Positions 17,146 to 26,281 of a stretch of DNA of 64,000 nt are shown in pieces (position 1 is the stretch's first letter; each line of letters starts with the position of its first letter). The notes beneath the pieces are model-generated. The model saw only the letters and a list, made by a program, of their open reading frames with translations, was not told where the DNA came from and did no database searches. Source of the DNA: Prolixibacteraceae bacterium (GTDB lineage: Bacteria; Bacteroidota; Bacteroidia; Bacteroidales; Prolixibacteraceae); NCBI GenBank assembly GCA_003506435.1, contig DOAQ01000015.1, forward strand, positions 1-64,000. Direction: 5' to 3'. The position numbers and the translations under genes are program-made.

Positions 17146-17709
17146 ATGCAAGAAGAGGTAGATTTAGTTTTGGATATGTGTAAGGACGCGATGGAACATG
17201 CCATTGCACATTTAGAAAAGGAATTGGCACATATCCGGGCAGGAAAAGCTTCTCCGCGAATGTTGGACAGTGTTACGGTTGATTATTATGGCAGCATGGT
17301 TCCTCTGGCTCAGGTTTCCAATGTGAATACACCTGATGCACGAACCATTGCCATTCAGCCTTGGGAGAAAAAAATGATCCCGATAATTGAAAAGGCGATC
17401 ATGGCTGCGAACCTTGGGTTTAATCCCGATAACAATGGAGAAATTATTCGCATAAATATTCCTCCTTTGACTGAAGAACGGAGACGCGATATGGTCAAGC
17501 TGGTAAATAAAGAAGGGGAAAATGCAAAAATAAGTATCCGGAGTGCGAGAAAAGATTCGAATGAAAGTTTGAAGAAATTGCAAAAAGAAGGTTTATCGGA
17601 AGACCTGGAAAAAGATGCTGAAGATGAAGTGCAGGAAATGACCACCAAGTACAGCAAATTGGTCGACGATATGATGAAAGATAAGAATGACGAAATTTTA
17701 AAGATATAA
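17146..17709 (+). CDS. frr: ribosome recycling factor
   Basis: RRF of 187 aa, which with EF-G splits post-termination ribosomes. The three-helix bundle begins with the conserved ELAHIRAGKASPRMLD segment. Domain II holds YYGSMVPLAQVSNV and RTIAIQPW, and the C-terminal helix carries the usual LTEERRRDMVKL and IRSARKDSN motifs. Normal length; it ends with a terminator. Confidence 0.97.
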   Translation: MQEEVDLVLDMCKDAMEHAIAHLEKELAHIRAGKASPRMLDSVTVDYYGSMVPLAQVSNVNTPDARTIAIQPWEKKMIPIIEKAIMAANLGFNPDNNGEIIRINIPPLTEERRRDMVKLVNKEGENAKISIRSARKDSNESLKKLQKEGLSEDLEKDAEDEVQEMTTKYSKLVDDMMKDKNDEILKI

Positions 17710-17762
17710 TTGTTTCTAGTTTTCTGTTTTCTGAACATTGTTTAATTGTTTTCATGGCTTTG

Positions 17763-17793
17763 AGGCAGCTTGTTGAAGCTGCCTTAATTTTTG
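17763..17793 (+). terminator. intrinsic terminator of frr
   Basis: A 9-bp perfect stem AGGCAGCTT / AAGCTGCCT with a GTTG loop and a T-rich tail, 53 nt past the stop codon. Confidence 0.85.
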
Positions 17794-17839
17794 CCTTAAA
17801 TTTTAGTTTATGTTCAGTCAATTCGGATCAATTCGAGAA

Positions 17840-18652
17840 TCAAACAGAATGCCTCAGGTCGTTTATTTCATTTATCAATTCCCCTAATCTCTCTTTCGAA
17901 ACCGGATTTTTCCAGTTGCCATTTTCCTTCAGAAAAGACCCGACAATAAATACATCGGCAAATGGCCAGTACTTTTTAATATTTTCCGAAGTAATTCCCG
18001 AACCAATCAACAGCGGCAATGAAGTACTCTTTCGCGCTATCTGCACATCTTCGATCAACGCTTCGTCGCCAGTTGAACGGCCGGTAATAATAATTCCGTC
18101 GCTTCGGAAATATTCCGCTGTTTTCACCTGTTCCTCCAATGAAACATCAGCGGTTATCGCATGCGATGAATGTTTTTTCCGGATGTCGGTAAAAATTTTT
18201 ATCTCTTCTGCTCCTATCATTTTCCGGTAGCGGAGCAATTCTCCGGCACAACTTTCAATCAGGCCTTCGTCTGCTACATGGGCGAAAACAAAACCTTCGG
18301 CACGAATAAAATTGAGTTGCGCGGCCTGTGCCACGGCTAGCGCTTCCTTGTTGGCCGCAGCCAGAATCTGGATACCCAGCGGCAAATTGGTTTGTCTCCT
18401 CAATTGGCATGCAACAGCCGTCATGGCTGCCGTAATTTCCGGGCCTACCTTGCTGTTCAGGTACGGAACATCGTGCATATTCTCGATCAGGATTGCATCT
18501 ACCCCACCCTGTTCCAAAACAATAGCTTCCGTTAAGGCATTTTCGATGATTTCGCTAATCGATAAATTATTTGCAGGCGTTCCCGGCAGAGCCGCCACAT
18601 GTATCATACCAACAATGGTTTTCCGTTCTGTTTGAAAATTGAAGTTTTCCAT
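17840..18652 (-). CDS. BtpA/SgcQ family TIM-barrel protein
   Basis: Protein of 270 aa with the BtpA family hallmarks: GMIHVAALPGTP near the N-terminus, GGVDAILIENMHDVPY, the mid-protein segment RAEGFVFAHVADEG and the C-terminal GSGITSENI phosphate-binding strand. BtpA was linked to photosystem I biogenesis in cyanobacteria and SgcQ to a sugar operon. The role in heterotrophs is unknown; a sugar or nucleoside-related TIM-barrel enzyme is plausible. It is a stand-alone gene, convergent with frr. Confidence 0.9.
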   Translation of the reverse strand: MENFNFQTERKTIVGMIHVAALPGTPANNLSISEIIENALTEAIVLEQGGVDAILIENMHDVPYLNSKVGPEITAAMTAVACQLRRQTNLPLGIQILAAANKEALAVAQAAQLNFIRAEGFVFAHVADEGLIESCAGELLRYRKMIGAEEIKIFTDIRKKHSSHAITADVSLEEQVKTAEYFRSDGIIITGRSTGDEALIEDVQIARKSTSLPLLIGSGITSENIKKYWPFADVFIVGSFLKENGNWKNPVSKERLGELINEINDLRHSV

Positions 18653-18794
18653 ATTGCTTCTAAATTTAATGCTTTTATGCCAGATATAAACCGGTTGCCG
18701 ATATGAAATATTCAGTATCGGATAGGTAGTTCCTTCAGTAAAAACTTGTCTGAATTTAAATCAGGCTTAAATTTTTGATTCTTCTTTCAGTGAT

Positions 18795-18802
18795 TAACTT
18801 TG
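18795..18802 (+). promoter_or_regulatory. -7 promoter element of the PHP phosphatase gene
   Basis: TAACTTTG, with a TTG at 18775-18777 at the -33 position, about 42 nt upstream of the start codon. Confidence 0.5.
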
Positions 18803-18843
18803 AATAGTTAACTTTAGGCTTCTGTATTTTATTATGAAAGAAA

Positions 18844-19626
18844 ATGATCGGGTTGGTTGATTATCATACGCACACGGTTTTGTCGGACGGCAAAAATAAT
18901 CATGAAGATATGGTATGGGCTGCTATTGACAAAGGACTCGACGAGATTGGCTTTTCCGACCATGTTTGCGTGAAACCGGTAAATTGGGCCATGAGCACTG
19001 TCGATCTTCCGGTTATGACCAACCAAATTATGGTAGTCAGAGAAAAATTTCAGGATAAAATTAAAATCCGTTCCGGCATAGAAATGGACTATTTCCCGGG
19101 GAAAGAAACAGAAATTAAAGAAATTATCAACTCGGTTCCACTCGATTATGTAATTGGTTCGGTTCATTTTATCGGTGACTGGAATTTCGATTCGGACCAA
19201 TCGTTATACGGAAAATGGAGCAACGACAAATTGTATGAAATGTATTTTCGACTGGTACATCAGGCGGCAACTTCAGGATTATTCGATACCATCGGTCATT
19301 TGGACATTATCAAAAATTTTCAGGTATATCCGGAAAGTGATCTGAGTGATTTGTTTGAAGAAACAATTCGTATTTTGGCGAAGAACAACTTGGTTGTTGA
19401 ACTGAACACCAGCGGAGCCGACCGTCCCTGCGGCGAATTTACACCCGGACGAATGTTGCTGGAGATTTGCTACAAGCACAATATTGAAGTTACTCTGGGG
19501 TCAGATGCCCATCAGCAATCGCAGGTGGCTCGGCATTATGAAACAGCCGTCGATCTGCTGAAAGAAATCGGTTATACCGAAATTGTGGCATTTGAAAACC
19601 GGCAACGGAAGAAAATAAGGATATAA
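18844..19626 (+). CDS. PHP-domain phosphatase (histidinol-phosphatase HisK-like)
   Basis: Protein of 260 aa. The PHP metal-binding motif DYHTHTVLSDG is at the N-terminus, followed by FSDH, the GIEMDY strand, IGSVHFI, GHLDI and the C-terminal LGSDAHQ, which together supply the trinuclear metal site. This set matches histidinol-phosphate phosphatases of the HisK type. No other his gene is nearby, so the substrate is not proven by context. Confidence 0.9.
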   Translation: MIGLVDYHTHTVLSDGKNNHEDMVWAAIDKGLDEIGFSDHVCVKPVNWAMSTVDLPVMTNQIMVVREKFQDKIKIRSGIEMDYFPGKETEIKEIINSVPLDYVIGSVHFIGDWNFDSDQSLYGKWSNDKLYEMYFRLVHQAATSGLFDTIGHLDIIKNFQVYPESDLSDLFEETIRILAKNNLVVELNTSGADRPCGEFTPGRMLLEICYKHNIEVTLGSDAHQQSQVARHYETAVDLLKEIGYTEIVAFENRQRKKIRI

Positions 19627-19723
19627 TTTACCAAATTCCAGAATTCAAATCCCAAATTCCAAAATAGTTTTCCGTGTTCAGCAGACAGAAAACAGCCAGC
19701 AGCGCCTGATAACAATTCAGCAA

Positions 19724-20689
19724 TTAATTTCCCTCCAGCAATTTGAAAATTTCGTCCAGTCGTGGACTTAAAATAATTTCGGTACGTCGATTTTTCTGAC
19801 GGTCTTCAGTCGTTTTTCCGGTGGCAAGCGGAACAAACTCTCCTCTACCTGCCGACGCAATTCGTTGCGGGTCAATATTTTTATTTTCAAGTAAAAGTTT
19901 AGTGACCGCTGTGGCACGCATAACGCTCAGATCCCAGTTATCTTTCACTTCGCCCGAACCATGCATGGGAACATCATCGGTGTGGCCTTCCACCATAATA
20001 TTAATGTCCGGATTTTGGGCGAGCAGGTCCGACAGGTCTTTAAGCGCCTGCCTGCCTTTTTCATCTACTTTCCACTGAGCCGTTTTAAACAATAAACGCT
20101 CTTCCATCGACACATACACCTTGCCATTCCGCTCGTCAATCGAAAGGCCGTTGTTATTGAAGCCCGTCAGGGCACTGATCACCTTTTGCTTCAGTTGCTT
20201 CACCGCTTCATCTTTTTTATCGAGCGCTTCCTGGAGTTCTGACAGACGTTGGTTTTTACTTGCCAACTCAGATTCGGACTGACGCAATTTGTCTTCCCGT
20301 ACCTGAATATCGGCTTGTGTATTTTGAAGCTTTTCCATCAAAATTGCAATTTCTTCGGAACTCCCGCTCTTCAATATTTCAAGCTGTTTTTCCAGTTCGG
20401 CATTGATCGATGCCAGTTGCTTACTGCTACGACGCAACGATCCTAATTCTTCATTCCCGGTATGCCATTTTTGCTGAATATCTTCAAATTCTTTTTGCAG
20501 TTTATCGAAACTTCCTTGTAATTCAGTTGTTTTCACCAGCAACTCCTGATTTTTTTCTTTCAGTAAACGGTTTTCGTCTTCACAGTTTTGCAGATTCTTC
20601 GTTACCTCATTAAATTGTTTGGACGAAACACAGGAAGTAAAAAACAGGATGGACAGTAAATAAAAAAGTGTTTTTCTCCTGGCCTGCAT
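19724..20689 (-). CDS. OmpA family lipoprotein with long coiled coil
   Basis: Protein of 321 aa with a lipoprotein signal ending at Cys20 (FFTSC). A long heptad-rich coiled coil runs from about residue 25 to 170, followed by an OmpA C-terminal peptidoglycan-binding domain (about 190-310) with VEGHTDDVPM and the NWDLSVMRA segment carrying the conserved Asp and Arg. It probably tethers the outer membrane to peptidoglycan across the periplasm. It is monocistronic and divergent from dxs. Confidence 0.92.
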   Translation of the reverse strand: MQARRKTLFYLLSILFFTSCVSSKQFNEVTKNLQNCEDENRLLKEKNQELLVKTTELQGSFDKLQKEFEDIQQKWHTGNEELGSLRRSSKQLASINAELEKQLEILKSGSSEEIAILMEKLQNTQADIQVREDKLRQSESELASKNQRLSELQEALDKKDEAVKQLKQKVISALTGFNNNGLSIDERNGKVYVSMEERLLFKTAQWKVDEKGRQALKDLSDLLAQNPDINIMVEGHTDDVPMHGSGEVKDNWDLSVMRATAVTKLLLENKNIDPQRIASAGRGEFVPLATGKTTEDRQKNRRTEIILSPRLDEIFKLLEGN

Positions 20690-20795
20690 AATTTTTCAAT
20701 AAATATAAAGTTTTGCATTTTGAGATCAAAGGAACATATAGGTAAACGACCGATTTTTACAGATGATTGTTGACCTTACCGAATACAATAAATAG

Positions 20796-20803
20796 TATAT
20801 TTG
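20796..20803 (+). promoter_or_regulatory. -7 promoter element of dxs
   Basis: TATATTTG, 20 nt upstream of the ATG at 20824. A longer upstream frame from a TTG at 20767 would begin before the promoter and is unlikely. Confidence 0.55.
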
Positions 20804-20823
20804 AATTTATTTTTCGATGGTTG

Positions 20824-22725
20824 ATGGAAGAAAAAAAGGGAAAGCTTTTTGATGAAATTACATATCCTTCTGATTTACGGAAACTTGATGTAAATGATCT
20901 GCCCGAAGTTTGTGAAAGCCTCCGGCAGTTTATTATTGATGAGCTTTCGAATAATCCGGGACATTTCGGCGCCAGCCTGGGAGTGGTTGAACTTACTGTT
21001 GCCCTGCATTATGCCTACAATACACCGTATGATTTGCTGGTTTGGGACGTCGGACACCAGGCTTACGGGCATAAAATAATTACCGGGCGCAAAGACCGTT
21101 TTCATACCAACAGAAAGTACAAAGGAATTAGCGGCTTCCCGAAACCTTCGGAAAGCGAATACGATACCTTTGGGGTGGGACATTCGAGTACTTCTATTTC
21201 AGCCGCACTCGGAATGGCCGTTGCTTCGAAACTGAAAGGAGAAAAAGACCGCAAAATTGTTGCCGTAATCGGAGATGGGTCGATGACCGGCGGACTGGCT
21301 TTCGAGGGATTGAATAATGCGGCTGTCAACAAATCAGACCTGCTGGTTATTCTGAATGACAACAACATGGCCATCGACCCGAATGTGGGCGGCCTGAGCA
21401 ATTATTTGCTGAATATTTCACGTTCGCAAACTTACAACAAGCTGAAACGCGAAATCTGGGATGGGCTGGGCAAACTGAACGGATTGGGACCACGTGCCCG
21501 CCGGATTGTCCAGAAAATGGATAATGCCCTGAAAAATATGCTGCTCAAACAATCCAACTTTTTTGAGGGAATGGGATTGCGCTACTTTGGTCCGGTTGAC
21601 GGGCACGATGTAGTTTATCTTTCGAAAGTACTGACGAGTTTGCGCGATATTCCGGGACCAAAATTATTGCACGTTATAACGAAAAAAGGGAAAGGATTCC
21701 TTCAGGCAGAAATCAACCAGACACAGTTTCATGCGCCGGGAAAATTTAATAAAAAAACCGGCGAACTGCTCGATTGCGGATGTGTGATCGACAAACCACC
21801 CAAATTTCAGAGTGTATTTGGTGAAACACTGGCTGAACTGGCGCTGCAAAACGACCGGATCGTAGGGATTACACCAGCCATGCCATCAGGTTGCTCAATG
21901 AACATCATGATGGAAAAAATGCCGGAGCGGGTTTTCGATGTGGGCATTGCCGAGCAGCATGCTGTGACTTTTTCGGCAGGTCTTGCCCAGCAGGGTATGT
22001 TGCCTTTTTGCAATATTTATTCAACATTCATGCAGCGGGCCTACGATCAGGTGATTCATGATGTCGCCACTCAAAATTTAAACGTTGTATTTTGTCTCGA
22101 CCGCGGTGGCCTTGTTGGAGCCGACGGAGCCACTCATCACGGGGTTTTCGATCTGGCATATATGCGTAACATTCCCAATATGATTGTTTCGGCGCCAATG
22201 GATGAAAGGGAGCTCCGGAACCTGATGTTTACTGCACAAAAAAAGAACTATGGCCCGTTTTCGATCCGTTATCCAAGAGGTTGTGGCAGTTTGGTAAACT
22301 GGCGAACCCCAATGGAAGAAATTGAAATTGGAAAAGGCCGGAAACTAAATGATGGCGACCAACTGACCATACTCACCATTGGAACGATGGGGGTACATGC
22401 CCGGCGGGCCGTAAAAAAACTGAGTCGTGAAGAAATTAGTATTGCCCATTACGACCTGCGTTTTGTAAAACCCATTGATGAGGAATTGCTGCACGAAGTA
22501 TTCCGTAAATTCACAAAAGTAATTACCGTTGAAGATGGAGTCGTGCAAGGTGGTTTTGGCAGTGCTGTATTAGAATTCATGAGTAAAAACCACTACCATG
22601 CAGAATTGACCATGATGGGAGTTCCCGACCGATTCATCGAACATGGCACAATTGAAGAATTGCAGCGGGAGTGTGGCTACGATTTTAAAGGCATCTATAA
22701 AAAAGTGAAAGAACTTTTATCCTGA
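20824..22725 (+). CDS. dxs: 1-deoxy-D-xylulose-5-phosphate synthase
   Basis: TPP enzyme of 633 aa that condenses pyruvate and glyceraldehyde-3-phosphate, the first step of the MEP isoprenoid pathway. The TPP/Mg motif GDGSMTGG with the downstream NDNNMAIDPNVG, the HxxxGH-type FGVGHSSTS segment, the catalytic Glu in GIAEQHAVTFSAGLA, DRGGLVGADGATHHG and the transketolase C-terminal domain are all visible. Length is normal. The histidine kinase gene follows 64 nt downstream. Confidence 0.97.
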   Translation: MEEKKGKLFDEITYPSDLRKLDVNDLPEVCESLRQFIIDELSNNPGHFGASLGVVELTVALHYAYNTPYDLLVWDVGHQAYGHKIITGRKDRFHTNRKYKGISGFPKPSESEYDTFGVGHSSTSISAALGMAVASKLKGEKDRKIVAVIGDGSMTGGLAFEGLNNAAVNKSDLLVILNDNNMAIDPNVGGLSNYLLNISRSQTYNKLKREIWDGLGKLNGLGPRARRIVQKMDNALKNMLLKQSNFFEGMGLRYFGPVDGHDVVYLSKVLTSLRDIPGPKLLHVITKKGKGFLQAEINQTQFHAPGKFNKKTGELLDCGCVIDKPPKFQSVFGETLAELALQNDRIVGITPAMPSGCSMNIMMEKMPERVFDVGIAEQHAVTFSAGLAQQGMLPFCNIYSTFMQRAYDQVIHDVATQNLNVVFCLDRGGLVGADGATHHGVFDLAYMRNIPNMIVSAPMDERELRNLMFTAQKKNYGPFSIRYPRGCGSLVNWRTPMEEIEIGKGRKLNDGDQLTILTIGTMGVHARRAVKKLSREEISIAHYDLRFVKPIDEELLHEVFRKFTKVITVEDGVVQGGFGSAVLEFMSKNHYHAELTMMGVPDRFIEHGTIEELQRECGYDFKGIYKKVKELLS

Positions 22726-22789
22726 TGCACGATAATTTTTTCTGAATTGGTTCGTTTGACAGTCAGAACACACCATAAAATCCGGAATT

Positions 22790-23944
22790 TTGGAATTCTA
22801 TTATAAAAAACGACGCTGGAAAATCTTTCTCCTGATCGGGGCCATCCTGATCGGCATCGGATCATCGGTCTATACCAACTGGCTGATAAAACAAATGGCC
22901 GCCGAAGAACGCAAAAATGTGGAACTATGGGCAGAGGCTACAAAGAAACTGGCAGAGATGGACGACAGCGAACTGACCGATATTACTTTTCTCACCAGCG
23001 TTTTAACCCGTAATGAAACCATTCCGATTATTGTTACCGACAGTACCGATAAAATTAGAGAAGTACGAAATATTCATTCTCCGAAAGACAGAGAGGAACT
23101 ATTTCAGCAAAAGGAATTGAAAAAAATGAAGGCCCAGCACGAGCCGATCAAAATCATCCTTTCTGAAACTGAAACGCATTACCTCTACTATCGCGATTCC
23201 TACTTACTGCGTAACCTTCGTTATTTTCCACTGGTACAATTGGCTGTGATTTTTCTGTTTATTACAGTTTCCTATCTGGCTTTCAGTTCCTCGCGAAAAG
23301 CCGAGCAAAACCAGGTATGGGTAGGTATGTCGAAAGAAACGGCCCATCAGTTGGGAACCCCCATTTCGTCGTTAATGGCTTGGGTCGAACTGCTAAAGCT
23401 GAAGGATGTTGACCAGAAGTTGATCGATGAATTTGAAAAAGACACCCAGCGCCTCGGAAAAATTGCCGAACGTTTTTCAAAAATTGGATCAGCGCCCGAA
23501 TTGGTGACTACCAATGTATGCGAGGTTATTGAATCAACAGTGGGTTATTTGAAAAACCGGACTTCAGGCAAAGTAAAGTTTTTTATTAACTATGAAACAG
23601 AAGATGCCTGTTTTGCCCGGTTGAATGCTCCCCTGTTTAGCTGGGTGATCGAAAATCTTTGCAAAAATGCTGTTGATGCCATTGAGAAAGAAGGCAGCAT
23701 CGTTATTTCAATGTATTTAAAGTCCAAACACATTAATATTGATGTGAGCGATACCGGCAAAGGCATTCCAAAAAGTCAGTTCAAAACTATTTTTGAACCT
23801 GGTTTTACAACAAAGAAACGGGGCTGGGGACTTGGACTTTCGCTGGCCAAACGGATTGTTGAAAATTATCACAACGGCAAAATATTCATCAAACACTCTG
23901 AATTAGGCAAGGGAACCACCTTCCGGATCATCCTCAACCGCTGA
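22790..23944 (+). CDS. sensor histidine kinase
   Basis: Membrane kinase of 384 aa. TM1 is at 11-29, a periplasmic sensor region at about 30-145 and TM2 at 147-166. Then come a HisKA-type H-box KETAHQLGTP (His186), the N-box ENLCKNAVDAI, G1 DTGKGIP and G2 GLGLSLAKRIVE of the ATPase domain. The start is a TTG: an in-frame stop lies just upstream and the next Met is beyond TM1. No response regulator is adjacent, so it is an orphan kinase. Signal unknown. Confidence 0.92.
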   Translation: MEFYYKKRRWKIFLLIGAILIGIGSSVYTNWLIKQMAAEERKNVELWAEATKKLAEMDDSELTDITFLTSVLTRNETIPIIVTDSTDKIREVRNIHSPKDREELFQQKELKKMKAQHEPIKIILSETETHYLYYRDSYLLRNLRYFPLVQLAVIFLFITVSYLAFSSSRKAEQNQVWVGMSKETAHQLGTPISSLMAWVELLKLKDVDQKLIDEFEKDTQRLGKIAERFSKIGSAPELVTTNVCEVIESTVGYLKNRTSGKVKFFINYETEDACFARLNAPLFSWVIENLCKNAVDAIEKEGSIVISMYLKSKHINIDVSDTGKGIPKSQFKTIFEPGFTTKKRGWGLGLSLAKRIVENYHNGKIFIKHSELGKGTTFRIILNR

Positions 23945-24068
23945 TTTTCATGAACCCTGATACTGCAAGTCAAACTATTGATTTATAAATAAATATTCCC
24001 AATGGAAAATTTCCGAAGATTATCTGTTTAAAAAAATCAATATTTTTTCCCCGTTATCAGATTTTTTA

Positions 24069-24076
24069 TACTTTTG
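24069..24076 (+). promoter_or_regulatory. -7 promoter element of the yceD-rpmF operon
   Basis: TACTTTTG. Its terminal TTG is the most upstream frame start of the yceD-like gene, so translation more likely begins at 24095 or 24104. Confidence 0.6.
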
Positions 24077-24094
24077 CAAAACTTTTTTCAGGCA

Positions 24095-24631
24095 ATGAGC
24101 AAAATGTCTCGTTATAACATTGCATTTAAAGGACTTTCGCAAGGCAAGCACGAGTTTCTTTATGAGCTGGACAAAAGCTTCTTTGGGGCATTTGAAAACA
24201 GCATTGTTGAAGACGGGCAGGTTTCAGTAAATATTGTTCTGGAAAAACAGAGTGCGTTACTGGTTCTTTGGTTTTATATTGACGGAACGGTTAACATTCA
24301 GTGCGACAGGTGCCTGGAATTGTTCGACCAGCCCATTAGCGGTAAAAACCGCATCATTGTTAAGTTCGGAGAAGAAAATCTCGATGACGGCGACGATGTA
24401 ATTTGGGTGAGCGTAAACGATTACCAGTTAAATGTGGCACAACTAATGTACGAGTTTGTTAGTCTTGCACTTCCGATCAGGCATGTACACCCGGATAATG
24501 AAAATGGGAAAAGTGTCTGTGACCCGGAGATGATTGACAAACTGAACAATCTTAATGTAAGCAAAAACGACGAAGAGGATATTACCGATTCGCGTTGGGA
24601 CGGTTTGAAAAAATTATTAGATAACGAATAA
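24095..24631 (+). CDS. YceD family protein (DUF177)
   Basis: Protein of about 178 aa of the DUF177/YceD family, linked to 23S rRNA accumulation in E. coli and chloroplasts. The family hallmark is the NIQCDRCLELFDQPI segment with its CxxC, followed by an acidic stretch and the C-terminal ESVCDPEMIDKLNN-like and DSRWDGLKKLL segments. It sits directly upstream of rpmF, the conserved location of this family. The start could also be ATG 24104. Confidence 0.9.
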   Translation: MSKMSRYNIAFKGLSQGKHEFLYELDKSFFGAFENSIVEDGQVSVNIVLEKQSALLVLWFYIDGTVNIQCDRCLELFDQPISGKNRIIVKFGEENLDDGDDVIWVSVNDYQLNVAQLMYEFVSLALPIRHVHPDNENGKSVCDPEMIDKLNNLNVSKNDEEDITDSRWDGLKKLLDNE

Positions 24632-24643
24632 AGATTTTTAGAA

Positions 24644-24829
24644 ATGGCACATCCAAAGCACAAAATTTCAAAGACGAGAAGGGACAAAAGACGGACCCAT
24701 GATAAAGCAATCCCAGCAACTCTTGCATCGTGTTCAAATTGCGGCGCAACCGTTAAATATCATACAGTTTGTCCGGAGTGTGGCTATTACAGAGGTAAAT
24801 TAGCTATCGAAAAAGACATTACCGTTTAA
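24644..24829 (+). CDS. rpmF: 50S ribosomal protein L32
   Basis: L32 of 61 aa with the N-terminal MAHPKHKISKTRRDKRR and two CxxC pairs (CSNCG and CPECG) forming the zinc ribbon. Normal length. It follows yceD by 12 nt and ends with two consecutive terminators. Confidence 0.97.
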   Translation: MAHPKHKISKTRRDKRRTHDKAIPATLASCSNCGATVKYHTVCPECGYYRGKLAIEKDITV

Positions 24830-24843
24830 TTACGACCGTATAC

Positions 24844-24874
24844 GATCAGAAGAATGAACCTTCTGATCTTTTTT
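24844..24874 (+). terminator. terminator of rpmF
   Basis: A 9-bp perfect stem GATCAGAAG / CTTCTGATC with a 7-nt loop and six T, 14 nt after the rpmF stop. Confidence 0.9.
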
Positions 24875-24923
24875 ATTCGTATGTTTACTTTTTGAACAAT
24901 CTAATTGATTGTTTTAAAACGAG

Positions 24924-24954
24924 TTAGGCGTGGTTTTTATGCCTAATTTTTTTT
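24924..24954 (+). terminator. second terminator downstream of rpmF
   Basis: The stem TTAGGC / GCCTAA is followed by eight T. It backs up the terminator at 24844-24874, isolating fabH from the rpmF transcript. Confidence 0.65.
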
Positions 24955-25076
24955 GCCATTCAGTTTTTTCATCCTATATTTCGCGCCATTTTTACAAATA
25001 ATCAGCAAATAGATTATCATCTCTTTTCATTGAATTGAATGTTAGTCTGACTTTTATTAAAAGAGAAATAGAAATT

Positions 25077-26066
25077 ATGGAAAAAATACATGCTGCAATT
25101 ACCGGTATCGGTGCCTTTTTACCTGAATACAGGTTGACCAATGATGAATTAAGCACCATGGTTGAAACTTCCGATGAATGGATCATGCAGCGCATCGGTA
25201 TTAAAGAACGCCGGATTTATAAAGAACCAGGCAAGGCTACTTCCGACATGGGTACCGCAGCCGTAAAACAATTGCTCGAAAAAACAAACACGTTAGCCGA
25301 AGAGATTGATCTCTTGATTTGCGCTACTATTACTTCCGACCGGCTTTTACCTGCCACAGCCAATGTCATCAGCCGAAAAGCAGGTTTGAAAAATGCCTGG
25401 AGTTTTGACATCAATGCCGCCTGCTCCGGATTTGTATTTGCACTGACCACAGCTTCGCAGTTTGTGGAAAGCGGGCGCTACAAAAAAGTGATTGTTGTGG
25501 GAGCTGATATGATGTCGTCGATAACCAACTATTCCGACCGCACTACCTGCCCGCTGTTTGGCGACGGCGCTGCTGCGGTATTGCTGGAACCAACCACTGA
25601 AACTCTTGGGGTGATCGACCATATTAATTATACCGACGGGAAAGGGCGTCATTACCTGCACATGAAAGCAGGCGGCTCGAAACGACCGGCCAGCCATGAA
25701 ACTATCGACAATCTGGAGCATTTCGTACATCAGGACGGACAAACTGTATTCAAATATGCTGTTTCGCGTATGGCTGATGTAGCCGTTGAAATAATGCAAA
25801 AGAATCAGATCAAAGCGGAAGAACTTGCCTGGCTGGTTCCCCATCAGGCCAATATGCGGATTATTGAGGCCGTTGCACGCCGCATGGATATTGATCGAGG
25901 AAAAGTAATGATTAACATCGAAAAGTACGGGAACACCACTGCTGCAACTATTCCGCTTTGCTTATATGATTACGAGAATCAGTTGAAAAAAGGAGACAAT
26001 ATCATCATGGCTGCATTCGGCGCCGGTTTTACCTGGGGTGCGGTGTACCTGAAATGGGCTTATTAG
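25077..26066 (+). CDS. fabH: beta-ketoacyl-ACP synthase III
   Basis: KAS III of 329 aa, which condenses acetyl-CoA or a similar primer with malonyl-ACP to start fatty acid synthesis. The catalytic triad is Cys116 (NAACSG), His256 (PHQANM) and Asn286 (YGNTT). The ATG at 25077, with an upstream AAGAG, is preferred to a longer frame from 25035. It follows yceD-rpmF, as is common, but two terminators separate them, and no plsX lies between. Confidence 0.96.
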   Translation: MEKIHAAITGIGAFLPEYRLTNDELSTMVETSDEWIMQRIGIKERRIYKEPGKATSDMGTAAVKQLLEKTNTLAEEIDLLICATITSDRLLPATANVISRKAGLKNAWSFDINAACSGFVFALTTASQFVESGRYKKVIVVGADMMSSITNYSDRTTCPLFGDGAAAVLLEPTTETLGVIDHINYTDGKGRHYLHMKAGGSKRPASHETIDNLEHFVHQDGQTVFKYAVSRMADVAVEIMQKNQIKAEELAWLVPHQANMRIIEAVARRMDIDRGKVMINIEKYGNTTAATIPLCLYDYENQLKKGDNIIMAAFGAGFTWGAVYLKWAY

Positions 26067-26112
26067 TCAATCGGGAAAAGGGGTTCCGAAGAATAAAATT
26101 TTAATCTGATAT

Positions 26113-26138
26113 AGGAAGTTGTGTGTTCGCAACTTCCT
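26113..26138. terminator. hairpin downstream of fabH
   Basis: A 9-bp perfect stem AGGAAGTTG / CAACTTCCT with an 8-nt loop, 47 nt after the fabH stop. No T tract follows, so it may stabilise the mRNA end or be Rho-assisted rather than act as a classic terminator. Confidence 0.5.
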
Positions 26139-26247
26139 GATCCCGAAGAAAACGTATTTCCTGATAATTTCTGCGGATATAATCTTTTTTTACAATCTGC
26201 TCACTAAAAATTGTTTCCGTTCGTTTACGTTTAAGCAATAGCTTTAC

Positions 26248-26255
26248 TATATTTG
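26248..26255 (+). promoter_or_regulatory. -7 promoter element of the bactofilin-atp operon
   Basis: TATATTTG, 27 nt upstream of the bactofilin start and the nearest upstream promoter for the ATP synthase genes. Confidence 0.6.
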
Positions 26256-26281
26256 ATGACGGTTCAAAAAAATATATCAAA

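Noticed and set aside
17754..18230. Plus-strand frame of 158 codons opposite the BtpA-like gene
   Set aside because: Antisense shadow of a well-supported minus-strand gene; starts inside the frr terminator.
24830..25076. Missing plsX between rpmF and fabH as a deletion
   Set aside because: plsX is not always located here in Bacteroidota as far as I recall, and two clean terminators occupy the gap; no remnant was seen.
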